Source of the DNA: Ruminococcaceae bacterium AM07-15
GTDB lineage: Bacteria; Bacillota; Clostridia; Oscillospirales; Butyricicoccaceae
DNA: 64,000 bases
Reading direction: 5' to 3'
Assembly (NCBI GenBank): GCA_003477405.1
Contig: QUDE01000001.1
Location: 1-64,000, forward strand
In this document: piece by piece, positions 42,344 through 51,496 of the stretch
Layout of the letters: the number at the start of each line of letters is the position of its first letter
Position numbering within the stretch: position 1 is the first letter of the stretch
Notes under the pieces: generated by a model
What the model was told of the DNA's origin: nothing
Databases searched by the model: none
Seen by the model: only the letters and a program-made list of their open reading frames with translations
Made by a program: the position numbers and the translations under genes

Positions 42344-44035
42344 ATGAAACGATACCTGGCATTGTTCCTGGCACTGGTCATGTGTTTCTCCCTGGCCGCT
42401 TGCTCCAATGAGACTGGTGGCGGAGGTGGCGGTGGCGGCAGCAAAACCGGCACCGAACTGGCTTCCGAACAAAAATATGTCACCTACATTTCTTCTGAAC
42501 CGATGACCCTGGACCTGAACCGTCGGTCGGATACATACAGCTCCACCATCCTGACCAACATTCTGGAAGGTCTGACCCGTCTGGATGAAAACGATGCTCA
42601 CGATGCTTATGAATATGTTCCTGCAGGCGCCAAATCCTGGAGCTCCAACGAAGATGGCACTGTTTGGACTTTTGAACTCAATGAAAATTACTGGGATGAT
42701 GGACAGAAAGTAACGGCTGATGACTATGTCTATTCTGTCCGCCGTTATGTCGATCCCAACACCGGCTCCCCTCTGGGCTATCGCCTGGCTTGCCTGAAGA
42801 ACTATGAAGGCGTCAACAGTGGCGAGCTGCCTGTGGAAGAACTGGGCATCCGCGCTGTGGATGAAGATACCCTGGAGATCACCCTGGAAGCTCCTACCCC
42901 CTACTTTATGGACCTGACTCATGGCATGCTGTTCCGTCCTCAGCGGCAGGACATCGTGGAGCAGCACGGTGATAAGTATGGCGCCGAGGCAGACACCGTT
43001 GTCTCCAATGGCCCCTTCAAGATCACTTCCTGGACCCATAACAGCGAAATCACCCTGGTGAAGAACGACAAATACTGGGATGCTGACAATGTGACCCTGG
43101 ACGAAGTGACCGTCAAGATCATCGCTGACGCCAACACTTCTGTCAATGCTTTCGCCAACGGCGAAATGGACTATGTTTCCACCACCACTGTGGAGTGGGT
43201 GGAGCGGTTCAACAACACCGAAGGTGTGGTGCCCGTTTCCTATCCCAGCTCTACTTTGACCTATTCCTTCTTCAATACACAGGATGAAATCTTCTCCAAT
43301 GCCAACATCCGCAAGGCTTTCATCACTGGTATTGACCGTGTTGAGATCAACGATATGTGCTTCGGCGGCGCCCGTATTCCCACCTATGGCTGGGTCGTGC
43401 CCACTCTGTACTGCGGCGACATCAACTTCCGCGAATTTGCCGGCGATCCTGTTCAGGATATGATCGATGAACTGGAAGCCGAAGGCACCACTCCCAAGGA
43501 TCTGCTCCTCAAGGGCATGGAAGAGCTGGGCCTGGGCGACGATCCCTCCACTCTGGACATCACCTTCTCCCTGGCCGGTACCGATGACTGGTTCCGCACC
43601 CTGGGCGAATACCTGCAGCAGGCTTATAAGAAGACCCTGGGCATCAACCTGGAGATCAGCTTCTCTGAATGGGGCATCTTCATTGATAATGTGGAAAAGG
43701 GCAACTATCAGATCGGCTTCATGGCCTGGGGCGCTTCTGTGAACGATCCTTATGATGTGCTCAGCCTGCATACCTCTCAGTCCAACGCCATCTACACCGG
43801 CTGGGCCAATGAGGAATACGATGCGCTGGTCAATGAGGCTTCTGTAACCTTGGACGACCAGAAGCGTGCTGAAATGTATAAGCAGGCCGAAGATATGCTG
43901 CTGAAAGAATATGGTGTTGCAAACCCGCTGGCTACATCGGTCAACACTCTGTTCTACAAGGACTATGTGAAGGGCTATGGCATGATGCCGCTGAGCACCA
44001 TGGGCTATAAGAACATTCAGATCCTTGAGCACTAA
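42344..44035 (+). CDS. oppA: Oligopeptide ABC transporter substrate-binding lipoprotein
   Basis: A 563-residue lipoprotein of the SBP_bac_5 family. The signal peptide ends in lipobox LAAC (Cys at about residue 20), then a Gly-rich tether and the binding domains. Family landmarks are YISSEPMTLDLN, a WTFELNENYWDDGQKVTADDYVYSVRR block and the GFMAWGAS segment. It binds oligopeptides outside the membrane for OppBCDF. The ATG at 42344 has AAGGAGG upstream; upstream in-frame codons lie over the leader. A strong internal hairpin follows before oppB. Confidence 0.93.
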   Translation: MKRYLALFLALVMCFSLAACSNETGGGGGGGGSKTGTELASEQKYVTYISSEPMTLDLNRRSDTYSSTILTNILEGLTRLDENDAHDAYEYVPAGAKSWSSNEDGTVWTFELNENYWDDGQKVTADDYVYSVRRYVDPNTGSPLGYRLACLKNYEGVNSGELPVEELGIRAVDEDTLEITLEAPTPYFMDLTHGMLFRPQRQDIVEQHGDKYGAEADTVVSNGPFKITSWTHNSEITLVKNDKYWDADNVTLDEVTVKIIADANTSVNAFANGEMDYVSTTTVEWVERFNNTEGVVPVSYPSSTLTYSFFNTQDEIFSNANIRKAFITGIDRVEINDMCFGGARIPTYGWVVPTLYCGDINFREFAGDPVQDMIDELEAEGTTPKDLLLKGMEELGLGDDPSTLDITFSLAGTDDWFRTLGEYLQQAYKKTLGINLEISFSEWGIFIDNVEKGNYQIGFMAWGASVNDPYDVLSLHTSQSNAIYTGWANEEYDALVNEASVTLDDQKRAEMYKQAEDMLLKEYGVANPLATSVNTLFYKDYVKGYGMMPLSTMGYKNIQILEH

Positions 44036-44072
44036 AGCGCAAACAATGATTGAAGCAATCCGCTGAAATAAT

Positions 44073-44110
44073 GAGAGGAGGCGGCACCATTGGTGTTGCC
44101 TCCTCTTTTA
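44073..44110 (+). terminator. Attenuator-like hairpin between oppA and oppB
   Basis: AGAGGAGGC and GCCTCCTCT outer arms with GGCACC/GGTGTT pairing inside (44073-44106), followed by TTTT. It would reduce transcription of the permease genes relative to the binding protein. Confidence 0.75.
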
Positions 44111-44135
44111 AAAGAGAGAAAGGAGAGGATCTGAT

Positions 44136-45065
44136 TTGCTGAAATATGTTGTGAAGCGCATCATCTATATGTTCATCACCATTTTCTGTATTGCCACAGC
44201 AACCTTTTTCCTGATGCGCAGCATCCCCGGCGATCCTTTGTCCAGCATGGCGCAGACCCTGCCTGAACAGACCAAGGCCAACTATTATGCCAAATATGGC
44301 TTGGATAAGCCTTTGTTCACCCAATATCTGATGTACATGAAAAACCTGGTCAAAGGTGATTTGGGCGATAGCAATGTATACCCTGGCCGCAGCGTGGGCG
44401 GTGTGATTGCAGAGACTTCGCCGGTATCGGCCACCATTGGCGGCCCTGCTCTGGTGATCGGCCTGGTATTGGGCATCACTTTTGGCATTATTGCCGCACT
44501 ATTTAAAAATAAATGGCCGGACTATATCGTAATGGTCATTGCTATTTTGGGTATCACAATTCCGGTCTTTGTGCTGGCGGCCTTGCTGCAGTATTTCTTC
44601 TCTGTCAAACTGGGCTGGCTTCCCACCTCTGGCTGGGGACAAGTGAAACACGCCATCATCCCCATCATCGTGCTCAGCTTCGGCACCATCGCCACCTATG
44701 CCCGGTATATCAAATCCAGCATGCTGGATACCCTGAGCCAGGACTATATCCTCACGGCCCGGGTAAAGGGCCTTAGCGAAGGAGCCGTTATTCGCCGCCA
44801 TGTGATGCGCAACTCCATTTTGCCGGCCATCACATTGCTGGGCGCTCGTATCGTGGGCATTTTCACCGGTGCTTTCGTCACCGAGCGGATGTTTGCCATT
44901 CCTGGCATTGGTTTCTATTACATCAACTCCATCAATACCAACGACTATGCCATGACCATGGGCCTGACGATCTTTTACGGCATATTGTTCGTTATTTCCC
45001 AGTTGGTAGTCGATATTGCGTATGTGCTGGTCGATCCTCGCATCCGTATCGCCTCGAATAATTGA
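44136..45065 (+). CDS. oppB: Oligopeptide ABC transporter permease OppB
   Basis: A 309-residue permease with six predicted helices. It starts MLKYVVKRIIYMFITIF and has the family SIPGDP segment early. The EAA loop that contacts the ATPases is in the RVKGLSEGAVIRRHVMRN region. TTG start at 44136 with AAAGGAGAGG upstream. Works with OppC to form the peptide channel. Confidence 0.93.
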   Translation: MLKYVVKRIIYMFITIFCIATATFFLMRSIPGDPLSSMAQTLPEQTKANYYAKYGLDKPLFTQYLMYMKNLVKGDLGDSNVYPGRSVGGVIAETSPVSATIGGPALVIGLVLGITFGIIAALFKNKWPDYIVMVIAILGITIPVFVLAALLQYFFSVKLGWLPTSGWGQVKHAIIPIIVLSFGTIATYARYIKSSMLDTLSQDYILTARVKGLSEGAVIRRHVMRNSILPAITLLGARIVGIFTGAFVTERMFAIPGIGFYYINSINTNDYAMTMGLTIFYGILFVISQLVVDIAYVLVDPRIRIASNN

Positions 45066-45079
45066 GAAAGGAGATCATC

Positions 45080-46009
45080 ATGGCTGCAAACATTCCCAAA
45101 GAGAAATTTGTCATTGTGGGGGCAGAAACGGCGGAAGCAGAAAAAATCGGCCGTCCTCATGTGAGTTATTTGAAAGATACCTGGCGTCGTTTTAAAGAAA
45201 GCAAGACGGCCTTGCTGGCATTGATTATTTTGATTGCATTGATCGTGATGGTAATCATTGGCCCGGCTCTCAGCGGCTATGCTTTTGAAGAAATTGATAC
45301 CAGACCCGAAGCTAAGAATGCTCCGCCTTCTGCAGAACACTGGTTTGGCACAGATAAGTTGGGACGAGATCTATTTTCCCGTACCTGGCAAGCCGGACGA
45401 GTTTCATTGGCTATCGGCCTGATCGGCGCTTTGGTAGCTGCTACGGTCGGCTGTGTTTATGGCGGTTTGTCCGCCTATTTCGGAGGCAAAGTGGACACGA
45501 TCATGATGCGTATCGTGGAAGTGATCAGCAGTATACCCTATCTGATCGTGGTTATTTTGCTTTCGGTGGTATTGGATAGTAAAAGCCTAGGAACACTGAT
45601 CTTGGCTTTGACCCTTACCGGATGGTGCGGCACGGCCCGTCTGGTTCGCGGCCAGATGCTCCAGCTGAAAAGCCAGGAATTCGTAATGGCGGCTCAGGCT
45701 TTGGGCGTTCCTCCCTGGCGGATCATTCTGAAGCATCTGATCCCCAATACCATGAGCACCATCATTGTTTCCATCACATTTGCGATTCCCAACTATATCT
45801 TCTCGGAAGCCTTCCTGAGCTTTATCGGCCTGGGTATTCAGCCTCCCAATACCTCTTGGGGCGCCTTGTCCTCGGCTGCTCAGACAAACTTCCTGTTCTA
45901 CCCGTATCAGCTTTTCTTCCCCTCGCTGATGATCGCTCTGACTATGCTCTCCTTTACTCTGTTGGGCGATGGTTTGCGGGATGCGCTGGATCCGAAGCTG
46001 AGAAAGTAG
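45080..46009 (+). CDS. oppC: Oligopeptide ABC transporter permease OppC
   Basis: A 309-residue permease. A cytosolic N-tail leads into the first helix (about 45-65), then the OppC-type segment HWFGTDKLGRDLFSRTWQAGR and the EAA loop MAAQALGVPPWRIILKHLIPN. Start at 45080 has AAAGGAG 6 nt upstream. Fifteen bp after oppB. The first part of this gene is visibly more AT-rich than the surroundings. Confidence 0.93.
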   Translation: MAANIPKEKFVIVGAETAEAEKIGRPHVSYLKDTWRRFKESKTALLALIILIALIVMVIIGPALSGYAFEEIDTRPEAKNAPPSAEHWFGTDKLGRDLFSRTWQAGRVSLAIGLIGALVAATVGCVYGGLSAYFGGKVDTIMMRIVEVISSIPYLIVVILLSVVLDSKSLGTLILALTLTGWCGTARLVRGQMLQLKSQEFVMAAQALGVPPWRIILKHLIPNTMSTIIVSITFAIPNYIFSEAFLSFIGLGIQPPNTSWGALSSAAQTNFLFYPYQLFFPSLMIALTMLSFTLLGDGLRDALDPKLRK

Positions 46010-46019
46010 AGGTATTGCC

Positions 46020-47036
46020 ATGAGTAACAAAATATTGACTGTCAAGGACCTGCGGGTATCCTTCAATACATATGCCGGCGAAGTGAAGGCCGTACGCGGT
46101 GTGGATTTTGAGCTTTCTCCCGGCGAAACCCTGTGCTTTGTAGGCGAATCGGGTTGTGGCAAAACGGTAACGGCCAAAGCGCTGCTTCGTCTGCTCCAGC
46201 CGCCTTTCGCTGTGATCAAGGAGGGCAGCCAGATTCTTTTCAATGGAGAAGATGTGCTGCAAATGTCCAAAAAGCGCCTGCAGGAGTACCGGGGCGACGA
46301 TGTGAGTATGATCTTCCAGGACCCCATGACTTCCCTCAATCCCACCATGACTTGTGGTAAACAGATCATGGAAGGTTTGATTCTTCACCGGAATATGACC
46401 AAAGCACAGGCCCGGGAAGCGGCTATTGAAACGCTGCGTCTGGTAAAGATTCCTGATCCAGAAAAGCGTGTGGATAACTATCCTCATCAGTTGTCCGGTG
46501 GTATGCGTCAGCGTGTGATGATCGCCATTGCTTTGGCCTGCCAGCCCAAGCTGCTCATCGCTGACGAACCCACTACGGCTTTGGATGTGACTATTCAGGC
46601 TCAGATCATTGACCTGCTGCGGGAGCTGAAAGAAAAATTGGGTATTGCCATCATTCTGGTAACCCATGATCTGGGTGTGGTGGCCAACTTTGCCGATCGC
46701 ATTCAGGTAATGTATGCTGGCCAGGTAGTGGAACGGGGTACAGCCCGTGAGATCTTCTATGACTCCAAGCATCCCTATACCTGGGCACTGCTCAGCTCGG
46801 TTCCCAAGCTGGCCAAGGAGAGCAAACAGGAGCTATATTCTCTCCACGGTACACCTCCTGATTTGATTCTGCCTTTGGAACATTGTCCTTTTGCGGCCCG
46901 GTGTGAGTTCTGTATGCCTATCTGTAAAGAGCAGATGCCGCCGGAAACCGTTTTGTCCGACACCCACAGGCTGTCTTGCTGGCTTCAGCATCCCGACGCC
47001 CCCAAGGTGAAATCCTTCTATGAAAGAGAGGTTTAA
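46020..47036 (+). CDS. oppD: Oligopeptide ABC transporter ATP-binding protein OppD
   Basis: A 338-residue ATPase. Walker A is GESGCGKT (about 40-47), signature LSGGMRQRV and Walker B LLIADEPTTALD. The C-terminal oligopeptide/dipeptide domain has the Cys cluster CPFAARCEFCMPIC, which in related Opp/Dpp ATPases binds an iron-sulfur cluster. Ten bp after oppC. Confidence 0.94.
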   Translation: MSNKILTVKDLRVSFNTYAGEVKAVRGVDFELSPGETLCFVGESGCGKTVTAKALLRLLQPPFAVIKEGSQILFNGEDVLQMSKKRLQEYRGDDVSMIFQDPMTSLNPTMTCGKQIMEGLILHRNMTKAQAREAAIETLRLVKIPDPEKRVDNYPHQLSGGMRQRVMIAIALACQPKLLIADEPTTALDVTIQAQIIDLLRELKEKLGIAIILVTHDLGVVANFADRIQVMYAGQVVERGTAREIFYDSKHPYTWALLSSVPKLAKESKQELYSLHGTPPDLILPLEHCPFAARCEFCMPICKEQMPPETVLSDTHRLSCWLQHPDAPKVKSFYEREV

Positions 47037-47039
47037 AGC

Positions 47040-48002
47040 ATGAGTGAGAATTTGATTGAAATCAAAAACCTCTGCAAGTATTTCCCTGCGGGTAAAAAGC
47101 GCACGCTGAAAGCGGTGGACAATGTGTCCCTCACCATTGCCAAAGGCGAAACATTGGGACTTGTAGGCGAGTCCGGCTGCGGTAAAACCACCTGCGGCCG
47201 TACGATTCTGAAGCTTTATCCCCCCACTTCCGGTCAGATCTTCTTCGATGGAGAGGATGTGTCCCACATCAAGGGGAAGGGGTTGCTCAATTTCAAAAAG
47301 CGGGCCCAGATGATCTTCCAGGACCCCTATTCTTCCCTGGACCCCCGCATGACCATCGCCGAGATCATCTCCGAAGGTATGACGGTGCACAATCACCTGT
47401 CCAATCAGGAAAAGCAGGAGAAGGTCAACGAGTTGTTGGGCAAGGTGGGCCTGACCGAAGATTATGCCAACCGGTTTGCCCATGAGTTGTCCGGCGGCCA
47501 GCGCCAGCGTATCGGTATTGCCCGGGCCTTGGCGGTGGAACCGGAGTTCATCGTCTGCGATGAGCCTATTTCTGCTTTGGATGTGTCCATCCAGGCCCAG
47601 ATTATCAACCTGCTGATCAAATTGCAGAAGGAAAACCACCTCACCTATCTGTTCATTTCCCATGACCTGTCGGTGGTGCGTCACATCTCCGACCGGGTGG
47701 GTATTATGTACCTGGGCAGCATGGTGGAGCTGGGCAGCAGCCAGGCTATTTTCGGCCAGCCGCTGCACCCCTATACCAAGGCTTTGATCTCCGCCATTCC
47801 GGAGGCCGATCCCGATTCGGAAAAGACCCGGAAGCGGATTCCTCTGGAGGGAGAAGTGCCCAGTCCCATCGATCCTCCTTCGGGCTGCAAGTTCCGTCCC
47901 CGGTGTGCCTATGCCACCGACAAATGCGCCCAGGAGATTCCCACTTGGGAAGAAGCGGCTCCCGGCCATTTCGTAGCCTGCCATCACTGGCGGGAAGTGT
48001 AA
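47040..48002 (+). CDS. oppF: Oligopeptide ABC transporter ATP-binding protein OppF
   Basis: A 320-residue ATPase. Walker A is GESGCGKTT, signature LSGGQRQRI, Walker B FIVCDEPISALD. The C-terminal domain reads SGCKFRPRCAYATDKC, the Cys-containing tail shared by OppD/OppF. It starts 3 bp after oppD. The operon ends here at a strong terminator. Confidence 0.94.
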   Translation: MSENLIEIKNLCKYFPAGKKRTLKAVDNVSLTIAKGETLGLVGESGCGKTTCGRTILKLYPPTSGQIFFDGEDVSHIKGKGLLNFKKRAQMIFQDPYSSLDPRMTIAEIISEGMTVHNHLSNQEKQEKVNELLGKVGLTEDYANRFAHELSGGQRQRIGIARALAVEPEFIVCDEPISALDVSIQAQIINLLIKLQKENHLTYLFISHDLSVVRHISDRVGIMYLGSMVELGSSQAIFGQPLHPYTKALISAIPEADPDSEKTRKRIPLEGEVPSPIDPPSGCKFRPRCAYATDKCAQEIPTWEEAAPGHFVACHHWREV

Positions 48003-48013
48003 GAAAAACAAAA

Positions 48014-48043
48014 AAAGGCGCCTGAGAGGGCGCCTTTTTTGTT
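48014..48043 (+). terminator. opp operon terminator
   Basis: AAGGCGCC / GGCGCCTT hairpin with a six-base loop, then TTTTTTG. Confidence 0.9.
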
Positions 48044-48071
48044 CAGATTTCTCCCATCCAGTAGGAAGCTA

Positions 48072-48192
48072 TGGTATAATAACCACAAAGTGGTTATTAT
48101 ACAGATTTTTGCGGCCGTTTTCTCGTCCCGCAGGCGGGACAACCGAAAACCTGGCCAATATACCATTTCGCATTCGCTTCATGGTATAATAT
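48072..48192. repeat. Nested palindromic block between 11-bp direct repeats ahead of ggt
   Basis: ATGGTATAATA occurs at 48072-48082 and again at 48182-48192. Between them are a perfect palindrome (48075-48103; 13-bp arms GTATAATAACCAC, AAA loop) and a long hairpin (48114-48157) with GGCC, GTTTTC and GTCCCGC arms and an AG loop. The second ATGGTATAATA supplies an extended -10 (TGG-TATAAT, 48186-48191) for ggt. It may be a small inserted element that duplicated the -10, or an operator array. Confidence 0.6.
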
Positions 48193-48223
48193 CAACAGAT
48201 TTCTTTTTGAAAGGGGAAACAAT

Positions 48224-49834
48224 ATGGAGACTTCCGCGCTTTATCCCTACCCTTCCCGACGGTATGTGACCTATGCCGCCCGGGGAATGTGCGCCACATC
48301 CAACCATCTGGCGGCGCAGGCTGGGGTGGATATGCTGAAAAAAGGGGGAAACGCTTTTGATGCAGCCATTGCCGCTGCGGCCTGTCTGGTGGTTTTGGAA
48401 CCCCAGACCAATGGCGCTGGCAGCGATGCATTTTCCATCTTCACGCAGAATGGAGGCAAATTGCAGGGCATGAACTCCACCGGCGTCATGGGCCGCAGCT
48501 TTGACTTGCAAAAAATGCGGGACAAGGGCTATAAGGAGATGCCTCATTATGGTTTCGAGCCGGTGACTGTGCCCGGTGCTCCGGCCGCCTGGGCAGCTAT
48601 CAATGAAAAATTTGGCCGTCTGCCCTTGACCGAAGTGCTGGCTCCCGCCATTTCCTATGCCCGGGAAGGTCAGGCTTTGTGCACCATCACCTGGAGCAGC
48701 ATCAATACCATGGCATCCCGCATGCGGGAAAATACCGATTGCGGTCCGCAGTTTGACGAGTGGTTCCGCATTTTTATGCCGGGAGGGGAAGCGCCCCGGC
48801 CGGGACAGCTGTTCCGCAACCCTGATCTGGCGGATACCCTGGAGGCCATCGCCAAGACCCAGGCCAAGGACTATTATCAGGGAGAGATTGCCGACAGAAT
48901 CGTGGCGGCCTCCCATAAGTTCGGCGGATTTTTGGAAAAAGAAGATCTGATGGAGCATGAAGTCCAGTGGGTACAGCCCCTCAGCGTGCCCTACCATGGC
49001 TATGAGGTGTGGGAGCTGCCGCCCAACGGCCAGGGGATCATTGCCCTGATGGCCCTCAACATTCTCAATGGCTTTGAGCCTTCTCCCCTGGACGATCCTC
49101 TGGGGGTGCACCGGCAGATCGAAGCCACCAAGCTGGCCTTTATCGACGGCCTGCGTTATATTGCCGATCCCCGGTATATGGAAGTGTCCCCGGAAGAAAT
49201 GCTCTCTCCGGAATATGCCGCCGCCCGGCGGAAGCTCATCGGCCAGACCGCCATCGAACCGGCCCCGGGCAATCCCAAGAACCCGGGCACCGTCTATCTC
49301 TGCGCGGCGGACAACGAAGGCAATATGATCTCCTACATCCAGAGCAATTATGCCGGTTTTGGCTCGGGCGTGGTGGTGCCCGGCACGGGCATTGCCCTGC
49401 AGAATCGGGGCAAGGGCTTCTCCCTGGATCCGGAAAGCCCCAATGCCGCAGCGCCGGGCAAGCGGCCTTACCACACCATCATCCCCGGATTCCTCACAAA
49501 AGACGGCAAACCGGTGGGCCCCTTTGGGGTGATGGGCGGCTTCATGCAGCCCCAGGCCCATGTGCAGGTGATGACCAAGCTCATCGACTGCGGCCTCAAC
49601 CCCCAGGCCTGCATCGATGCCCCCCGTTGGCTGTGGACTGCCGGAAAAGAAGTTCATGTGGAAACGGAATTTTCCACTTATCTGGCAGATTCTCTGGCCC
49701 AGCGCGGGCATAAAATCGTCTTTGATACCAACCGGGGCGGCTTTGGCAAGGGTCAAATGATCCTGCGCACTCCCTTCGGTACACTCATCGGCGGCACAGA
49801 GCCCCGCTGCGAAGGGGCCTGTGCAGCCTGGTAA
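48224..49834 (+). CDS. Gamma-glutamyltransferase family protein
   Basis: A 536-residue N-terminal nucleophile hydrolase. It has the family GGNAFDAAIAAA segment (41-52), a VTVPGAPAAW segment, and the autocleavage/nucleophile threonine as T356 in NPGTVYLCAAD. The usual second Thr and the His of the TTH motif are replaced (V, Y). C-terminal substrate-site elements include GFGSGVVVPGTGI and the later GGFMQPQAHVQV. No signal peptide is seen, so it is probably cytosolic, like many Ywrd-type enzymes. It may process glutathione or gamma-glutamyl peptides imported by the upstream Opp system; that link is inference. Confidence 0.88.
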   Translation: METSALYPYPSRRYVTYAARGMCATSNHLAAQAGVDMLKKGGNAFDAAIAAAACLVVLEPQTNGAGSDAFSIFTQNGGKLQGMNSTGVMGRSFDLQKMRDKGYKEMPHYGFEPVTVPGAPAAWAAINEKFGRLPLTEVLAPAISYAREGQALCTITWSSINTMASRMRENTDCGPQFDEWFRIFMPGGEAPRPGQLFRNPDLADTLEAIAKTQAKDYYQGEIADRIVAASHKFGGFLEKEDLMEHEVQWVQPLSVPYHGYEVWELPPNGQGIIALMALNILNGFEPSPLDDPLGVHRQIEATKLAFIDGLRYIADPRYMEVSPEEMLSPEYAAARRKLIGQTAIEPAPGNPKNPGTVYLCAADNEGNMISYIQSNYAGFGSGVVVPGTGIALQNRGKGFSLDPESPNAAAPGKRPYHTIIPGFLTKDGKPVGPFGVMGGFMQPQAHVQVMTKLIDCGLNPQACIDAPRWLWTAGKEVHVETEFSTYLADSLAQRGHKIVFDTNRGGFGKGQMILRTPFGTLIGGTEPRCEGACAAW

Positions 49835-49840
49835 CTCCCC

Positions 49841-49879
49841 TTTCCTTCCCCCCTGGCTTTGCGGCCAGGGGGAAGGAAA
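49841..49879 (+). terminator. Long hairpin after ggt
   Basis: Arms TTTCCTTCCCCC-CTGGC and GCCAG-GGGGAAGGAAA around TTTGCG. There is no T-tract on the plus strand, so termination is uncertain. Confidence 0.5.
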
Positions 49880-49887
49880 AATATCTC

Positions 49888-49916
49888 TTGACAGAGGACG
49901 CTCCTTATGCTATACT
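49888..49916 (+). promoter_or_regulatory. tRNA-fMet promoter
   Basis: Consensus TTGACA (49888-49893), 17 bp, TATACT (49911-49916), 27 bp before the tRNA. Confidence 0.85.
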
Positions 49917-49942
49917 AATCGAGTACCAAACAAACAGAATAT

Positions 49943-50019
<77 letters not shown>

Positions 50020-50021
50020 TC

Positions 50022-50060
50022 TCGGAGTAAGTGATAAACCACTTGCTCCGATTTTTTTTA
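50022..50060 (+). terminator. tRNA-fMet terminator
   Basis: TCGGAGTAAGTG / CACTTGCTCCGA (one mismatch) hairpin, 50022-50052, with eight Ts; begins 3 nt after the CCA. Confidence 0.88.
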
Positions 50061-50150
50061 TGTAAAAACCGGGCCGCCTGGCCGAAGTGGTATCCTTCAT
50101 GCTATAATGGAAGAAAATACGAAAATGCTTTGGCAAAGGTGGTATGGAAG

Positions 50151-51386
50151 ATGAAAAATAATGTGAAGCTTTGGCTGCTTGCATCTTTGCTTATGGGATG
50201 GATTCCAGCCATCATTCTGATCCCGGTGCTGCTTGTGATGTTCGAACTGCCTCCGGCCATCGCCATTTCCGCCGGAATTCTGGCGGCTTTGCTCACCGGC
50301 CTTGTGGTGCAGCTGGACAACCTTCGCAAATGGAAGCAGGGGGAAAAACAAAACCAGGAACGGCGCCGTCAGCAGGAAATCGAGCAGGCCGCCCAGAACC
50401 GGAAGGATTTTTGCAAAGACTGCCGGAATTTCAAAATATTTTCGGAAAACGACCTAAGGTCTCCGGAGAAGAAGCAGCGCTTCCAGCTGATTGCCAAAAA
50501 GCATCATTTGGATCACCTGGATCAGAAGGAGCTGCTTTCCCTTCTGGAAGAAGGGAAGCAGGAATATGCGGTCGAGCGGCAGAAAAAGGAGGAGGCCCGG
50601 CAGCAGGAACTGGAGAAAAAGCGGGCAGAAGAACGGCAGCAGCAAGTGGAACTTTCGCAATATGCCCGGTACCATGGGACGGATAAAACCCAGGCTATGC
50701 TCAGCGATGCACTGTTTCATCTGAAAAATCGCATCAGCGAAACCATGATGACTCCCCCGGCTATGATCCCCAAACAAAAAGAATCCGACGGGATGCTGGC
50801 TGCCGGTACGGCCTATGGCCTGGGCGGCATTCTTCCGGCAGCGGCTTCTCTGGCCCGCACGGAGGAAAAGAATGCCCGGATCCGGCGGGCCAATGCACAG
50901 ATCGACCAGATCAACTCTGCTTTGATTCAATCTGCCGCTTTGAGTAATGCGGACAGTGCAGCCATTGCAAAGCGGATGGAAAGCTTCAAAGACCGGGCCA
51001 GCACATTGCTGCTGGATGAAGACGGCGACAAAGTCTTCTCCCATTTGCATTTTGCCGATCCCCAGGTGGAGGTTTCAGAGACCGGCACGGTGACAGTCCG
51101 GGTCAAGGTCACGGCCGATGAAGGCCTGAAAGTGTTTGGCAAGCCGGCCATTGCAGATGGCTCCATCAAAGCAGAAATTTTCTGCAAAGGGGAAAAAGTG
51201 GGCGAAGTTATTCTGGTGTTTCCCATTTTCGGCACCGGAAACCTGCTGTACCGGCAAAAAGTTTATCACTGGCAGGAAAAGGATGAGACGGTGGAACTCA
51301 TCGGAATGTGTCTTTCACCTGGTGGGAAAAGAGGACGGCATACTGTGGAATTTGCCCCGGCCGATCTGTGGGCCATGGAGAAATAA
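50151..51386 (+). CDS. Membrane-anchored coiled-coil protein, unknown
   Basis: A 411-residue protein. Two N-terminal helices (about 7-27 and 33-53) lead into a highly charged coiled coil (about 58-185, rich in E/K/Q/R) that contains one CKDC pair near residue 87. A small-residue segment (about 220-245, AAGTAYGLGGILPAAA) may be a third membrane or amphipathic segment. The C-terminal 110 residues look beta-rich (VEVSETGTVTVRVKV, then a carbohydrate-binding-like sandwich). Start at 50151 has a poor site (ATGGAAG). A TGC-TATAAT extended -10 lies at about 50099-50107. I do not recognise the family. Confidence 0.65.
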   Translation: MKNNVKLWLLASLLMGWIPAIILIPVLLVMFELPPAIAISAGILAALLTGLVVQLDNLRKWKQGEKQNQERRRQQEIEQAAQNRKDFCKDCRNFKIFSENDLRSPEKKQRFQLIAKKHHLDHLDQKELLSLLEEGKQEYAVERQKKEEARQQELEKKRAEERQQQVELSQYARYHGTDKTQAMLSDALFHLKNRISETMMTPPAMIPKQKESDGMLAAGTAYGLGGILPAAASLARTEEKNARIRRANAQIDQINSALIQSAALSNADSAAIAKRMESFKDRASTLLLDEDGDKVFSHLHFADPQVEVSETGTVTVRVKVTADEGLKVFGKPAIADGSIKAEIFCKGEKVGEVILVFPIFGTGNLLYRQKVYHWQEKDETVELIGMCLSPGGKRGRHTVEFAPADLWAMEK

Positions 51387-51496
51387 AGTGGATGGGCTGT
51401 TTCGTTTTGTTCATGGGGTATTCCTTGTTTTTTGCTCCCAAGGGTGATAAGATAAATCAATATGAAATTTTGCCGCAAAAGAGGGATCCATGACTG

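Noticed and set aside
49276..49310. Loss of the gamma-glutamyltransferase nucleophile
   Set aside because: Aligning back from the conserved Asp puts T356 at the nucleophile position; only the next two residues of the TTH motif are changed.
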